From: SZUA-430 sp964547645
Lineage (GTDB): Bacteria; Pseudomonadota; Alphaproteobacteria; Micropepsales; Micropepsaceae
Length of the DNA: 64,000 nt
Reading direction: 5' to 3'
Assembly: GCA_964547645.1 (NCBI GenBank)
Contig: CAZJOM010000011.1
Span: 1 to 64,000 of the forward strand
The notes under the pieces were generated by a model. The model ran no database searches. It saw only the letters and a list, made by a program, of their open reading frames with translations, and was not told where the DNA came from. Of the stretch, positions 28,817 through 37,084 are shown piece after piece (the first letter of the stretch is position 1; every line of letters starts with the position of its first letter). The position numbers and the translations under genes are program-made.

Positions 28817-31570
28817 TCAACTCTTGGCCTTCGCCCGCCGTTGCACGCGCACCCCGCCGTCGCCCAAGGCCTCGAGCACGCCGGCCTTGATCGCCTCGAT
28901 CCGTTGCGGATGCGTGACTTTCAGCCCGTAGACGTCCTTCACATAGAAAACGTCGATCGCCCGTTCGCCATAAGTTGCAATCTGCGCCGAGTGGATCGAC
29001 AGGCGCGCCACGAACAACGCCCGCGTCAGATCGTGCAGCAATCCTGGCCGGTCGCGCCCGTTGACCTCGATCACGGTGTGCGTGTCCGAGGCGGAGTTAT
29101 CGATCAGCACCCGCGGTTCGACGGTAAACGCCTCCTCCCGCCGGCGAACTTGCCGCGCGTCGATCACCGTGCGCGGCACCACCTCGCCGTCCAGCACCCG
29201 CTTCATCGTCTCGCGCAGCCGCTGAATGCGCCGCTCGTCGGTCAACGGCCGCCCTTCCGCGTCCTGCAACCAGAACACGTCCATCGCCATACCGTCGGTG
29301 GTCGTAAAAATCTTCGCATCGACGATGCTGGCCCCGCACATCGCAACCGCGCCGGCGAGCTGCGAGAACAGACCCGGATGGTCGCCCGTATAGACCGCCA
29401 CTTCGCTGACCGCCCGGAACTCGTCCGCCCGCGCCATCAGACTGAACGTTTCGCCCGCCTCATCCGCAGCCCGCATCTGCCGCGCTTGCGCTTCGTGCTT
29501 ATGCGGATCGAGCGCCAGCCAATAAGGATCGTAGTGCCGCGACAAGGCCCGTGCGCGCGCCTCTTCCGGCCAATCGGCCAGCCGCCGCCCAAGTTCCGCC
29601 TTCGCCTCCGCCACCAACTGCGGCCGCGCGCTGGCGCTGAACCCACCCAACATCTGCGCCTCGGTCTCGTAGTAGAGCTGCCGCAAGAGCTGCCCCTTCC
29701 AACCGTTCCAGACCCCAGGCCCCACCGCGCGAATATCGGCGACCGTCAAGCACAGCAACAACCGCAACCGCTCCGGCGATTGCACGACGGCCGCGAAATC
29801 GCGAATAGTCTTCGGATCCGAAAGATCGCGCTTCTGCGAAACGTCGCTCATGACCAAGTGGTTGAGCACCAGCCACGCAACGGTCTCCGTCTCCGCCGCC
29901 GTCATCCCGAGCCGCGGACAGAGCGCATTGGCAACCTCTTCGCCGACCTCCGAGTGATCGCCCTCGCGCCCTTTCGCGATGTCGTGCAGCAGCATCGCGA
30001 CATAGAGCACTTCGCGCGATAAGACCTTGTGGATGATCTCGTTCGCGAGCGGATGCTCTTCCTTGTATTCGCCGCGCTCGATCTTCGAGAGATGCCCGAT
30101 CGCGCGGATCAGGTGCTCGTCCACCGTATAGTGGTGATACATATTGAACTGCATCTTCGCGACGATACGCCCAAAGTCCGGCACAAAGGCGCCGAACACG
30201 CCCGCCTCGTTCATCTGCCGGAGCGTACGCTCAGGATCGCGCCGAGAACACAGAATCTCAAGAAACAGCTTGTTCGCCTGCGCGTTCGTCCGCAACGCGT
30301 CGTCGATGAGCCCCAGACTGCGTGTGACCAGCTTCAACGCGTCGGGATGGATGTCGACGCCTTTTTGATCCGCGATATGAAACAGCCGGAGCATGTTGAC
30401 CGGCTGATCGCGAAACACCTGCGGCCCGTCCACGTTCAGACGGTTCTGCTCCACGAAAAAGCCGTCGGCCTCGACCCGGCGCCGCCCGACCCCAGTCATG
30501 AACCGCCCGAACACAGGCCAGGGCTTCTGATTTTGCGCCTCCAACGTCGCACAGAAGATGCGCGTCAGATCGCCGACCGTCTTTGCGTTCAAGAAATAGC
30601 GCTGCATGAAGCGCTCGACCCCGCGCTCGCCCGCTTCATCCTTAAAGCCCAGACGCTTCGCCAACTCGATCTGCGTATCGAACGTCAACCGCTCCTCGGC
30701 GCGTCCCGTCAGCAAATGCAGATGGCACCGCACGAGCCATAAGAACTCCTCGGCCTCCGCGAACGCCCGGTACTCATCCGCCGTCAGCAACCCGGCGCCG
30801 ACCAACTCCGACGCGTCGTCGACGCGGTAGAGATACTTCGCGATCCAGTAGAGCGTGTGCAGATCGCGCAGGCCGCCCTTGCCGTCCTTGATGTTCGGCT
30901 CGACCAGATAGCGGCTCTCGCCCGCGCCCGCGTGCCGACGCGCCCGCTCGTCGAGCTTAGCCTCCACGAAATCGCGGCCCGTACCCGTCACGACCTCCTT
31001 CGCAAAGCGCGCCTTCAGCGTGTCGAACAGAGTCTCCCGCCCACACACGAAGCGCGACTCCAGCACCGCCGTACGGATCGTGTGATCGGATTTCGCGAGA
31101 CGAATACACTCATCGATCGAGCGCGTCGCATGCCCGACCTTCAACCCCAAATCCCACAACACATAGAGCATGAACTCGATCACGCTCTCGCCCCAAGCGG
31201 TCTGCTTGTAGGGCAGCACAAACAGCAGATCGACATCCGACCCCGGCGCCAGCGCCCCGCGCCCATAGCCGCCGACCGCGACCACCGCGATGTGTTCCGA
31301 GTCGGTCGGGTTCTGCGCATAGAACACGTGCTTGACCGTGAAATCGTAGAGCACGCTCATCAACACGTCTGTCGCATCAGACAGCCGCTTCGCCGTCCCA
31401 AGCCCGGTGCCCCCGCCCTCCAGATAAACCCGCGCGCCTTCGCGCGCCGTCGCGAGCGCCTTCTTGAACAGGGGCAACGCCGCAGCCTTCAGCCGCGCGG
31501 CATCGTTCCCCTGCTCCTGCGCAAGGGCCGTCAGCGCATTGCGCAGATCGTCTCCGGGTCTTGAACTCAT
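28817..31570 (-). CDS. glnD: [Protein-PII] uridylyltransferase / uridylyl-removing enzyme
   Basis: 917-residue bifunctional nitrogen sensor. The nucleotidyltransferase motif VGGYGRGALAPGSDVDLLFV lies near 110-130. The HD hydrolase core is AMLLHDIAKGREGDHSEVGE near 515. Two C-terminal ACT domains begin at VAVYTGDHPGLFSQLAG and EVNGRDRPGLLHDLTRALF. It modifies PII in response to glutamine. The ATG at 31570 has GAGG just upstream. It heads a run with trpS downstream (70-nt spacer). Confidence 0.96.
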   Translation of the reverse strand: MSSRPGDDLRNALTALAQEQGNDAARLKAAALPLFKKALATAREGARVYLEGGGTGLGTAKRLSDATDVLMSVLYDFTVKHVFYAQNPTDSEHIAVVAVGGYGRGALAPGSDVDLLFVLPYKQTAWGESVIEFMLYVLWDLGLKVGHATRSIDECIRLAKSDHTIRTAVLESRFVCGRETLFDTLKARFAKEVVTGTGRDFVEAKLDERARRHAGAGESRYLVEPNIKDGKGGLRDLHTLYWIAKYLYRVDDASELVGAGLLTADEYRAFAEAEEFLWLVRCHLHLLTGRAEERLTFDTQIELAKRLGFKDEAGERGVERFMQRYFLNAKTVGDLTRIFCATLEAQNQKPWPVFGRFMTGVGRRRVEADGFFVEQNRLNVDGPQVFRDQPVNMLRLFHIADQKGVDIHPDALKLVTRSLGLIDDALRTNAQANKLFLEILCSRRDPERTLRQMNEAGVFGAFVPDFGRIVAKMQFNMYHHYTVDEHLIRAIGHLSKIERGEYKEEHPLANEIIHKVLSREVLYVAMLLHDIAKGREGDHSEVGEEVANALCPRLGMTAAETETVAWLVLNHLVMSDVSQKRDLSDPKTIRDFAAVVQSPERLRLLLCLTVADIRAVGPGVWNGWKGQLLRQLYYETEAQMLGGFSASARPQLVAEAKAELGRRLADWPEEARARALSRHYDPYWLALDPHKHEAQARQMRAADEAGETFSLMARADEFRAVSEVAVYTGDHPGLFSQLAGAVAMCGASIVDAKIFTTTDGMAMDVFWLQDAEGRPLTDERRIQRLRETMKRVLDGEVVPRTVIDARQVRRREEAFTVEPRVLIDNSASDTHTVIEVNGRDRPGLLHDLTRALFVARLSIHSAQIATYGERAIDVFYVKDVYGLKVTHPQRIEAIKAGVLEALGDGGVRVQRRAKAKS

Positions 31571-31717
31571 CGCCTCATTCTATCGGTTGCACGGCCATTA
31601 CCAAACGAGACCCTAACAGGACCAAAACCGTGTGATAACTTTATGGGATTGCTGCGCCTTTCTTGAGACGCCTGCGCCGCCCGGGGGATATCCCCCGCGG
31701 TTTTCGAGCGAACAACC

Positions 31718-31984
31718 TCATGTACCCGGAACTTGCGCGCTGGAAGCAAGTTTGCGGGCTTCGCGGACCAGGGCACTTAAGGCGCGCGCTTCGCTGCGCC
31801 ACCCCTCGCCCCTGGTGCCGTGTTTCCAGGCGTTGCGATTGCCGTGCGGTGCGCCGCTGCGCGCGCCGTGAAAGCGGCAGACGTCATAGCCGCGAACGGC
31901 CGGCGCCTGGCAGGGCAGTTTCGTGCGCTTCGAGCGGCTGCGACAGCGCGGTGCCGTCTGGAGCCGTGTGACCGTTGAGAGCAT
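31718..31984 (-). CDS. Small conserved CxxH/HGN-type protein of unknown function
   Basis: 88 residues, Arg-rich and basic. The core is LPCQAPAVRGYDVCRFHGAR, then GAPHGNRNAWKHGTRG: a Cys-x11-Cys-x2-His pattern that could bind zinc, and two His-Gly units. Such short proteins are widespread in alphaproteobacteria, often annotated hypothetical and sometimes near phage genes. None of those neighbours are present here. The ATG at 31984 has AAGGA 7 nt upstream. A strong promoter (32134-32162) and a palindrome precede it, so it is transcribed alone. A longer frame to 32032 is less likely. Confidence 0.72.
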   Translation of the reverse strand: MLSTVTRLQTAPRCRSRSKRTKLPCQAPAVRGYDVCRFHGARSGAPHGNRNAWKHGTRGEGWRSEARALSALVREARKLASSAQVPGT

Positions 31985-32110
31985 GTCTGTTTCCTTTGTG
32001 TGCGGCGTGCGGCGCGATGCGGCGCGACGCAATGCGTTCGTCCGACCGCTCCCGCGGGTCGCTGGCGGCGTTCGTCGTCTTGCCGTCGTCGGTCATCGCG
32101 CGGCCAACGT

Positions 32111-32126
32111 CTTATGATTACATAAG
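32111..32126. promoter_or_regulatory. Palindrome just downstream of a promoter, operator-like
   Basis: CTTATG-ATTA-CATAAG is a 6-bp inverted repeat with a 4-bp centre. It begins within about ten bases of the predicted start of transcription of the 88-residue gene. It may be a repressor site or an early leader hairpin. Confidence 0.45.
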
Positions 32127-32133
32127 AAAATAG

Positions 32134-32162
32134 TATATAGAACATAATGGGAACAATGACAA
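32134..32162 (-). promoter_or_regulatory. Strong sigma-70 type promoter for the 88-residue gene
   Basis: On the minus strand TTGTCA (32157-32162), exactly 17 bp, then TATATA (32134-32139), in an AT-rich island (32110-32165). The leader to the ATG at 31984 would be about 145 nt. This is one of the best promoter matches in the window. Confidence 0.68.
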
Positions 32163-32202
32163 GAGGAGAATCGAGCCAAAAGCCCGTCTCCTGCCCAAAG
32201 GT

Positions 32203-33177
32203 TCAATCGCTCACAGACACCACCACGCCTCCCCGCTTCCGGCCGGTCTCGACATAGCGATGTGCCTCGGCGATTTCTTGCAGGCGATAGGTTCGATCGA
32301 TCACCGGTCTGATCCGGCCCTCCTCGATCAAGCGCTTGATCAACAAAAGGTCGTCTTTGGAGTCGCCCGCCGAAAAGCCGACGATGACGCGCTTGCCCGG
32401 ACGCATCGAGGTCCAGAGCGCTTGCAGAAGTTGCGCAAGCTTCTGAACGACGAACACGTGACGCCCGGTTGGCGCCAGCACGCGCTTGCTGCGCGAAAAC
32501 GACGTGCCCCCAACGGTGTCGAGGATCGCATCGTAGACATCCGAACCTTGGGTGAAATCGGTCTTGGAATAATCGATCACCTGGTCGGCGCCAAGCGACC
32601 TGACGAGTTCTACGTTGGCGGTGCTGCACACGCCGGTGACGTGAGCGCCGAAATGCTTGGCCAACTGAACCGCAAACACGCCAACGGCGCCGCTGGCGCC
32701 ATGGATGAGTATCTTCTGCCCAGGTTTGATCTTCACAAAGTCCCGCAAGAACGCCAACGCCGACAGAGCCCCGAACGGAACCACGGCAGCCTCAGCGAAG
32801 CTCAGACCCTCGGGCTTAGCGGCGACCGCGCCCGCAGCGCGAACGGCGACAAACTCGGCATTGGCGCCGCCGATCTTCATACCGAAGACGGCATCGCCGA
32901 CACGAAAACCCGCCGAGCCTTCGCCGGCGGCTTCAACACTACCCGCGAACTCCATACCCGTGAGTGGGTTACGCGGACGCAACACCCCAAAGATCAACCG
33001 CATCGGCAGCCAGAAGATCCCCGCCCCGCTAAAATTGCGCAGGCGGACATCGCCGGACGTCACGCTGCTGTCGCGGACGCGAACCAAAATCTCATCGGCC
33101 TTAGGCGCAGGGCGTGCCACCTCTTCGATCTTCAGCGTGTCAGGCGATCCATAGCGACGGCAAGTGGCGGCCAGCAT
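32203..33177 (-). CDS. MDR-family NAD(P)-dependent alcohol dehydrogenase / quinone oxidoreductase
   Basis: 324 residues. The N-terminal GroES-like domain starts MLAATCRRYGSPDTLKIEE. The Rossmann domain has LIHGASGAVGVFAVQLAKHF. It lacks the catalytic-zinc Cys and the four-Cys structural zinc loop, so it belongs to the zinc-independent quinone oxidoreductase branch. The ATG at 33177 has GAGGAGAA 6 nt upstream. It begins 19 nt after the membrane-DUF3703 gene on the same strand, so it may be the last gene of that unit. Confidence 0.87.
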   Translation of the reverse strand: MLAATCRRYGSPDTLKIEEVARPAPKADEILVRVRDSSVTSGDVRLRNFSGAGIFWLPMRLIFGVLRPRNPLTGMEFAGSVEAAGEGSAGFRVGDAVFGMKIGGANAEFVAVRAAGAVAAKPEGLSFAEAAVVPFGALSALAFLRDFVKIKPGQKILIHGASGAVGVFAVQLAKHFGAHVTGVCSTANVELVRSLGADQVIDYSKTDFTQGSDVYDAILDTVGGTSFSRSKRVLAPTGRHVFVVQKLAQLLQALWTSMRPGKRVIVGFSAGDSKDDLLLIKRLIEEGRIRPVIDRTYRLQEIAEAHRYVETGRKRGGVVVSVSD

Positions 33178-33196
33178 GGTGTATTCTCCTCGGCCT

Positions 33197-33973
33197 TCAG
33201 TTGAACCATTGGCGCGGCGAGCGTGCGGCATCGATGATATCGGCGAGATCGTCGGGGATCGGTATCGACTTGAACGCGCTCACATTGGCGCCGCCGGTGT
33301 TTCCTTGCGGGATTAGCCCGATCCACGTCTTGGTCGCCGCGCCGATCAAGCGCGTGACCTGGCCCACGACTTCACGGGCGCTGTGGTGGCGCAGCCCCCA
33401 GCCGAGCATCAGCATATGCACACGAACATGTTGCACGGTCGATCTTTGACCCAGAACATGAGCGCGCTCAAGATGACGAAAGGCGACAAGAGGCTCGCCG
33501 GCTTGTTCGGCCGCTTGCGCAGCGTTGAGTTCGACTTGCACGTAAGCACGGATGCGGTGGCCGAACGACAGGCGATTGTGTTCGTCAATCCGTGTCGAGA
33601 GAAGCCGCCACGCCAGATAGACAGCAGCGAAGGCATCGATACTGGCGCAGAACATCGGCCACCAGGCCGGCACGCCGGCGTTTGTCACCACATGTCCGTG
33701 AATCAGATCGAGCCCCGCGTGGCCGGCCAAGGCCGCAGCCACGATCCAAAGGCTGGTCTTAAATCCAATCACCGCCAGACAAACGAACCCCAGAGCCATA
33801 GCAACTTCGACGTAAAGGGCGCGCACATCGCTGCCGATGATGGCAAACAACGCGTAGTAGGACGCGATCACGATCATCATGACCGGGTAGAACGCCCGGT
33901 CGCGCTCGAGTCCGGCAACTGTGCCAAGGCCACAAGCGGCAAGCCCGAGAACGACTCCAACCATGTATTCCAT
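33197..33973 (-). CDS. Membrane protein fused to a DUF3703-like domain
   Basis: 258 residues in two parts. Residues 1 to about 127 form four transmembrane helices, ending around GVPAWWPMFCASIDAFAAVY. This resembles a stand-alone family of about 120 residues known in other proteobacteria. Residues about 140-255 match DUF3703 by motif: AFRHLERAHVLGQ, VRVHMLMLGWGLRHH, GNTGGANVSAFKSIPIP. DUF3703 genes are often near metal-resistance loci; that is recalled, not tested. It lies between a metallothionein-like peptide gene (80 nt upstream) and an oxidoreductase (19 nt downstream). Function unknown. Confidence 0.8.
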   Translation of the reverse strand: MEYMVGVVLGLAACGLGTVAGLERDRAFYPVMMIVIASYYALFAIIGSDVRALYVEVAMALGFVCLAVIGFKTSLWIVAAALAGHAGLDLIHGHVVTNAGVPAWWPMFCASIDAFAAVYLAWRLLSTRIDEHNRLSFGHRIRAYVQVELNAAQAAEQAGEPLVAFRHLERAHVLGQRSTVQHVRVHMLMLGWGLRHHSAREVVGQVTRLIGAATKTWIGLIPQGNTGGANVSAFKSIPIPDDLADIIDAARSPRQWFN

Positions 33974-34053
33974 GACAATTCACCTTCGATCGATGGCAGA
34001 TTTGGAAATAAAGGGCCCGAGCTTCGTCATCGGCAGGGCTCGGGCCACAGAGT

Positions 34054-34188
34054 TCAAGACGAGCAGGTGCAGTCCGCACCGCAGGATTTTTTGTTGCAAC
34101 GGCAGTTGTCACCGCAGCCGCAATTCGGGCCGCAAGCGCAGCCGGTGGCGCTGGACGTGTTCAGATAAGAAGCAGGTGCGTTGTTCAT
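34054..34188 (-). CDS. Metallothionein-like cysteine-rich peptide
   Basis: A 44-residue frame that short-ORF cut-offs miss. It has nine cysteines at 17, 19, 23, 25, 29, 31, 36, 40 and 42, all in the C-terminal 28 residues. Four CxC pairs are visible (CAC, CGC, CRC, CTC), with Gly, Asn and Lys between and no aromatic residue or His in that part. This is how metal-thiolate proteins look. It does not match SmtA/BmtA closely. The ATG at 34188 has GGAG 6 nt upstream. It lies between an AraC regulator (upstream, same strand) and the membrane-DUF3703 gene. Confidence 0.78.
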   Translation of the reverse strand: MNNAPASYLNTSSATGCACGPNCGCGDNCRCNKKSCGADCTCSS

Positions 34189-34218
34189 TTTCGTCTCCGT
34201 GAATGAGGCATTGGTTGA

Positions 34219-34240
34219 TGTCCGTATGGACACGCCATAC
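34219..34240. promoter_or_regulatory. Overlapping inverted repeats upstream of the metallothionein-like gene
   Basis: Two overlapping dyads lie in the 89-bp AraC-to-peptide spacer: TGTCC-GTAT-GGACA (34219-34232) and GTATGG-ACACG-CCATAC (34224-34240). They are 31-52 bp upstream of the peptide ATG, where an operator or activator site would be. The neighbouring AraC protein is the obvious candidate ligand, but AraC sites are more often direct repeats. Confidence 0.45.
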
Positions 34241-34277
34241 CTAACCCCGGGAACGCACTACCGCTTGAACGAAACGG

Positions 34278-35045
34278 CTACGACATTTCGAGTGCCGCGG
34301 CGGGTATGCCGAACATGCGCTTGAAGGTCCGGCTCAAGTGGGCGGAATCAGAAAACCCAGCCTCTTGCGCGGCCTCCGTGAGCGTCCTGCCGGCGACGTG
34401 GGCATCGACGGCGCGCACCAGACGCAACCAAAGCACATACGTGCGAAAAGGCAGCCCCGCTTCCTCGACAAACAAATGGCTCGCCCGGCTGGGAGACAAG
34501 CGAACGCCTTGTGCCGCTTCGTCGATGCCGACGGAGCGATCCAGATTGTCGGTCGCCCATTTGATGATTTGCCGTACGCGGCGATCCGGCTCGACGGCCC
34601 GCGCGTGACCCGCAATACGGTCGCTGATCGTCCTCCCCGCGTCACGCAGTGCGCCGCGGGGATCATGCGGGTGCCGGAACGCCTCGAGGATCAGATCGGG
34701 CGCATCACGCGCCTCCGCCGCCGTAACGGCCGCCGCCGGCCGGCCTTGCATCAACTGTTCGAGCGTGCGTCCGGCGCGGCTTTCGGGTTCGACAAACAGA
34801 TGCGAAATAAAGCCGCGAGCCTCGAAGGCGTGGAGCGTATCCGGCGACACGATGGCGGAAGGACCCGACACGACGCGATCCTCAAGGTGGAAACTGAAAC
34901 TGCCGCCGAGTGAAAACGTGAGCTGAAACGCATGATGTGCGTGCATCTCGGTGCGTCTGGGCGCTTCGGCGCCGTCGAGCACGTCAAGCACCCAAAGACT
35001 ACCGCCTTCCCAAAAAGCGATTCGACCGGCCGCGATGGTGTCCAT
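34278..35045 (-). CDS. AraC-family transcriptional regulator
   Basis: 255 residues. The N-terminal cupin-like sensor (about 30-100, MHAHHAFQLTFSLGGSFSFH) is rich in His. The C-terminal AraC DNA-binding domain (about 155-255) contains GVRLSPSRASHLFVEEAGLP and the second helix-turn-helix EAGFSDSAHLSRTFKRMFG. I chose the ATG at 35045; a GTG at 35063 is possible but lacks a spaced Shine-Dalgarno. Position suggests it controls the downstream same-strand genes. The inducer is unknown. Confidence 0.87.
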   Translation of the reverse strand: MDTIAAGRIAFWEGGSLWVLDVLDGAEAPRRTEMHAHHAFQLTFSLGGSFSFHLEDRVVSGPSAIVSPDTLHAFEARGFISHLFVEPESRAGRTLEQLMQGRPAAAVTAAEARDAPDLILEAFRHPHDPRGALRDAGRTISDRIAGHARAVEPDRRVRQIIKWATDNLDRSVGIDEAAQGVRLSPSRASHLFVEEAGLPFRTYVLWLRLVRAVDAHVAGRTLTEAAQEAGFSDSAHLSRTFKRMFGIPAAALEMS

Positions 35046-35088
35046 CAGTCGATGATAAAACACTCCCGCGGCAACGCAAAACTGAAGG

Positions 35089-35565
35089 CTACCCCATCAA
35101 TACCCGACGCCGCTCCAGGCTCTCCGCCGGCCAAAGCTTATCGCGATCGTAGTAGCCTTTGCGGATCGGCACCTTGCCCGAAAGCTCGACCCACTTCTGT
35201 TTGGTCGAGGTGAAGATGTGGACGTCCGGTGGGCAAAGATCGGGGTTGTCGAGCGTGCCCACCCGCACGAACGCGATCTTCGGACTGGAATAGTGACTCC
35301 AGAGTGCGATCTAGCAATCGACACAGCGGAGTATTTTCTGGCCGTTCCCGCTCGCCGACGGCGTCTTCACGACTTCAGGCGTGCCGCGCAAGATCTTCAG
35401 GCGGTCCGTCTCGATCATCGCGTTGATCACAAACGCCGAGCCGGTCTCGCGCTGACACCAAGTGCAATGACAGCAATTCACGAACAGCGGCTTTGTGAGC
35501 AGCCGGTAGCGCACCTTCCGGCAGGTGCATCCGCCCTCCGCCGGGAACGATTTCTTAGCCGCCAT
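35089..35565 (-). pseudogene. GFA (glutathione-dependent formaldehyde-activating)/CENP-V family gene with an internal amber stop
   Basis: A 159-codon frame from ATG 35565 to TAG 35089 is broken by one in-frame TAG at 35311-35313 (codon 85). Before it come the zinc ligands GGCTCRKVRY, NCCHCTWCQRETGSAF and RCVDC. After it, still in frame, come ALWSHYSSPKIAFVRVGTLD, PDVHIFTSTKQKWV and the end ESLERRRVLMG. Relatives usually have Gln at the stop position, so a single C-to-T change (CAG to TAG) explains it. It could be a recent null allele or a sequencing error. It follows the protease gene by 8 nt. Confidence 0.82.
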
Positions 35566-35573
35566 GCTTGGCC

Positions 35574-36950
35574 TCAGTTCGGGCTGAGCGTTACCGGAAG
35601 ATGCACCTTGCCGCCGGCGCGCGTTTCCACGAACAGCAACACCGACGGCCGCTTCTGCGCCCGCGCCTGCTCGATCGCGAGGTTGACGTCGGTGAGAGAG
35701 CCCACATCGGCCGTGCCGACTGCCACGATCCGGTCGCCTTCGCGCAAGCCCTTCAGTGCCGCCTCGCTCGCCGGATCGATATGCGTGACCAGCACGCCCG
35801 CAGCTTCCGTCGCGAGCGCAAACGTCGTCCGCACTTCGGCCGTGATGGTCTTCAACCCAAGCCCGAGCGAGGTGAGCTTCACCTCATCCGCCGCCGCGTT
35901 GCCGGCCGCCGGCACCTCAAGCTCAGCCACCTGATCGCGCTTCGCGACAGTGACCGTCACCGAAATCGTCTTGTTGTCGCGCCAGATCGTGAACGTTGCC
36001 GTCTGCCCAACCTGTAACGCCGCGATCTTACGCGAGGCTTCGCGGTTATCTTTCACCGCTTCGCCATTGATCTTCAAGATCACGTCGCCGCGCTTGATAC
36101 CTGCCTTCTGCGCCGGGCTGCCGTCGATCGTGTCGGTCACGAGCGCGCCGTTCGAATTCGGAAGACCCAGCGCGGTTGCCGATTCATCGCTGAGGCTCTC
36201 GATCTGCACGCCGAGGAAGCCGCGGCTGACCGTTCCCGTCGCCCGCAAATCCTGCACCACGCGCTGCACCGTGGAAGAGGGAATGGCAAAGCCGATACCG
36301 CTCGCCAACTCGCCGTTTGATGTCGGATAACCGAGCGTATTCATGCCCACGACGCGACCCGACAGATCGAAGGTCGGCCCGCCCGAGTTGCCGTGATTGA
36401 TCGCGGCGTCGACTTGCAGATAGTCCGTGAACGCGGCGCTCCCGACCTCGTCGCGCCCGCGCGCCGAGACGATCCCCGCGGTGACCGTACCGCCGAGCCC
36501 GAACGGATTGCCGATCGCAACCACCCAATCGCCGACCTTTACGCGGCGATAGTCCGCAAACGTTACCGCCTGGAATTTCTTCGGCGCATCGATCTTCAGC
36601 AGCGCCACATCCGTCGCCTGATCGCGCCCGATCACGCGGACCTTGTACTTCGCACCGTCCGAAAAGGTGACCTCGACATCGTTCGACGTCAGGATCACGT
36701 GCGCATTCGTGACGATGTAACCTTCGGAGTCGATCACGAAACCCGAACCGAGCGCCGTACCGCTCTTCGCCCCGCTGGTCACTTTCGCCGCAACGCTAAC
36801 GACCGAAGGCCGCACGCTGTCGACGAGCCCCGAGAGGCTCGGCAACGAAACCGAGGCCGCGCTCGCGATGCCGGTCAGACTCGCTGTCAACGCAATCGCG
36901 ACCGCACCCAACACAGTGACCGAACGAATTTTGGACGAAACGCGCGCCAT
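35574..36950 (-). CDS. Deg/HtrA-family periplasmic serine protease
   Basis: 458 residues. The signal peptide is about 1-32 (VTVLGAVAIALTASLTGIASA). The trypsin-like domain follows with the catalytic triad His84 (TNAHVILTS), Asp114 (ATDVALLKID) and Ser189 (NHGNSGGPTF). Two PDZ domains lie at about 240-335 and 365-450. It probably acts in periplasmic protein quality control. I chose the ATG at 36950 because GGGGAG lies 4 nt upstream; a TTG at 36968 is the alternative. Which Deg paralogue it is (DegP, DegQ, Mucd) cannot be settled. Confidence 0.92.
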   Translation of the reverse strand: MARVSSKIRSVTVLGAVAIALTASLTGIASAASVSLPSLSGLVDSVRPSVVSVAAKVTSGAKSGTALGSGFVIDSEGYIVTNAHVILTSNDVEVTFSDGAKYKVRVIGRDQATDVALLKIDAPKKFQAVTFADYRRVKVGDWVVAIGNPFGLGGTVTAGIVSARGRDEVGSAAFTDYLQVDAAINHGNSGGPTFDLSGRVVGMNTLGYPTSNGELASGIGFAIPSSTVQRVVQDLRATGTVSRGFLGVQIESLSDESATALGLPNSNGALVTDTIDGSPAQKAGIKRGDVILKINGEAVKDNREASRKIAALQVGQTATFTIWRDNKTISVTVTVAKRDQVAELEVPAAGNAAADEVKLTSLGLGLKTITAEVRTTFALATEAAGVLVTHIDPASEAALKGLREGDRIVAVGTADVGSLTDVNLAIEQARAQKRPSVLLFVETRAGGKVHLPVTLSPN

Positions 36951-37084
36951 CAGGCTCCCCGAAGTCAAACTTGCTACCCGGAGAAAAGCTTACAGAAGGA
37001 CACGCCGTTGCGAAATGCGTCGCGAGAGTTTTCTCACGCACTTTATGAGGGAGTAGCCCAAGCGAATTCCCCCTGAGGACGATT

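Noticed and set aside
31683..31696. GGGGGATATCCCCC as a terminator of the 88-residue gene
   Set aside because: The T-run follows on the plus strand only, where no gene needs it; the minus-strand gene would get none.
31718..31984. 88-residue protein as evidence of a prophage
   Set aside because: No integrase, capsid, terminase or att repeat nearby; housekeeping genes on both sides.
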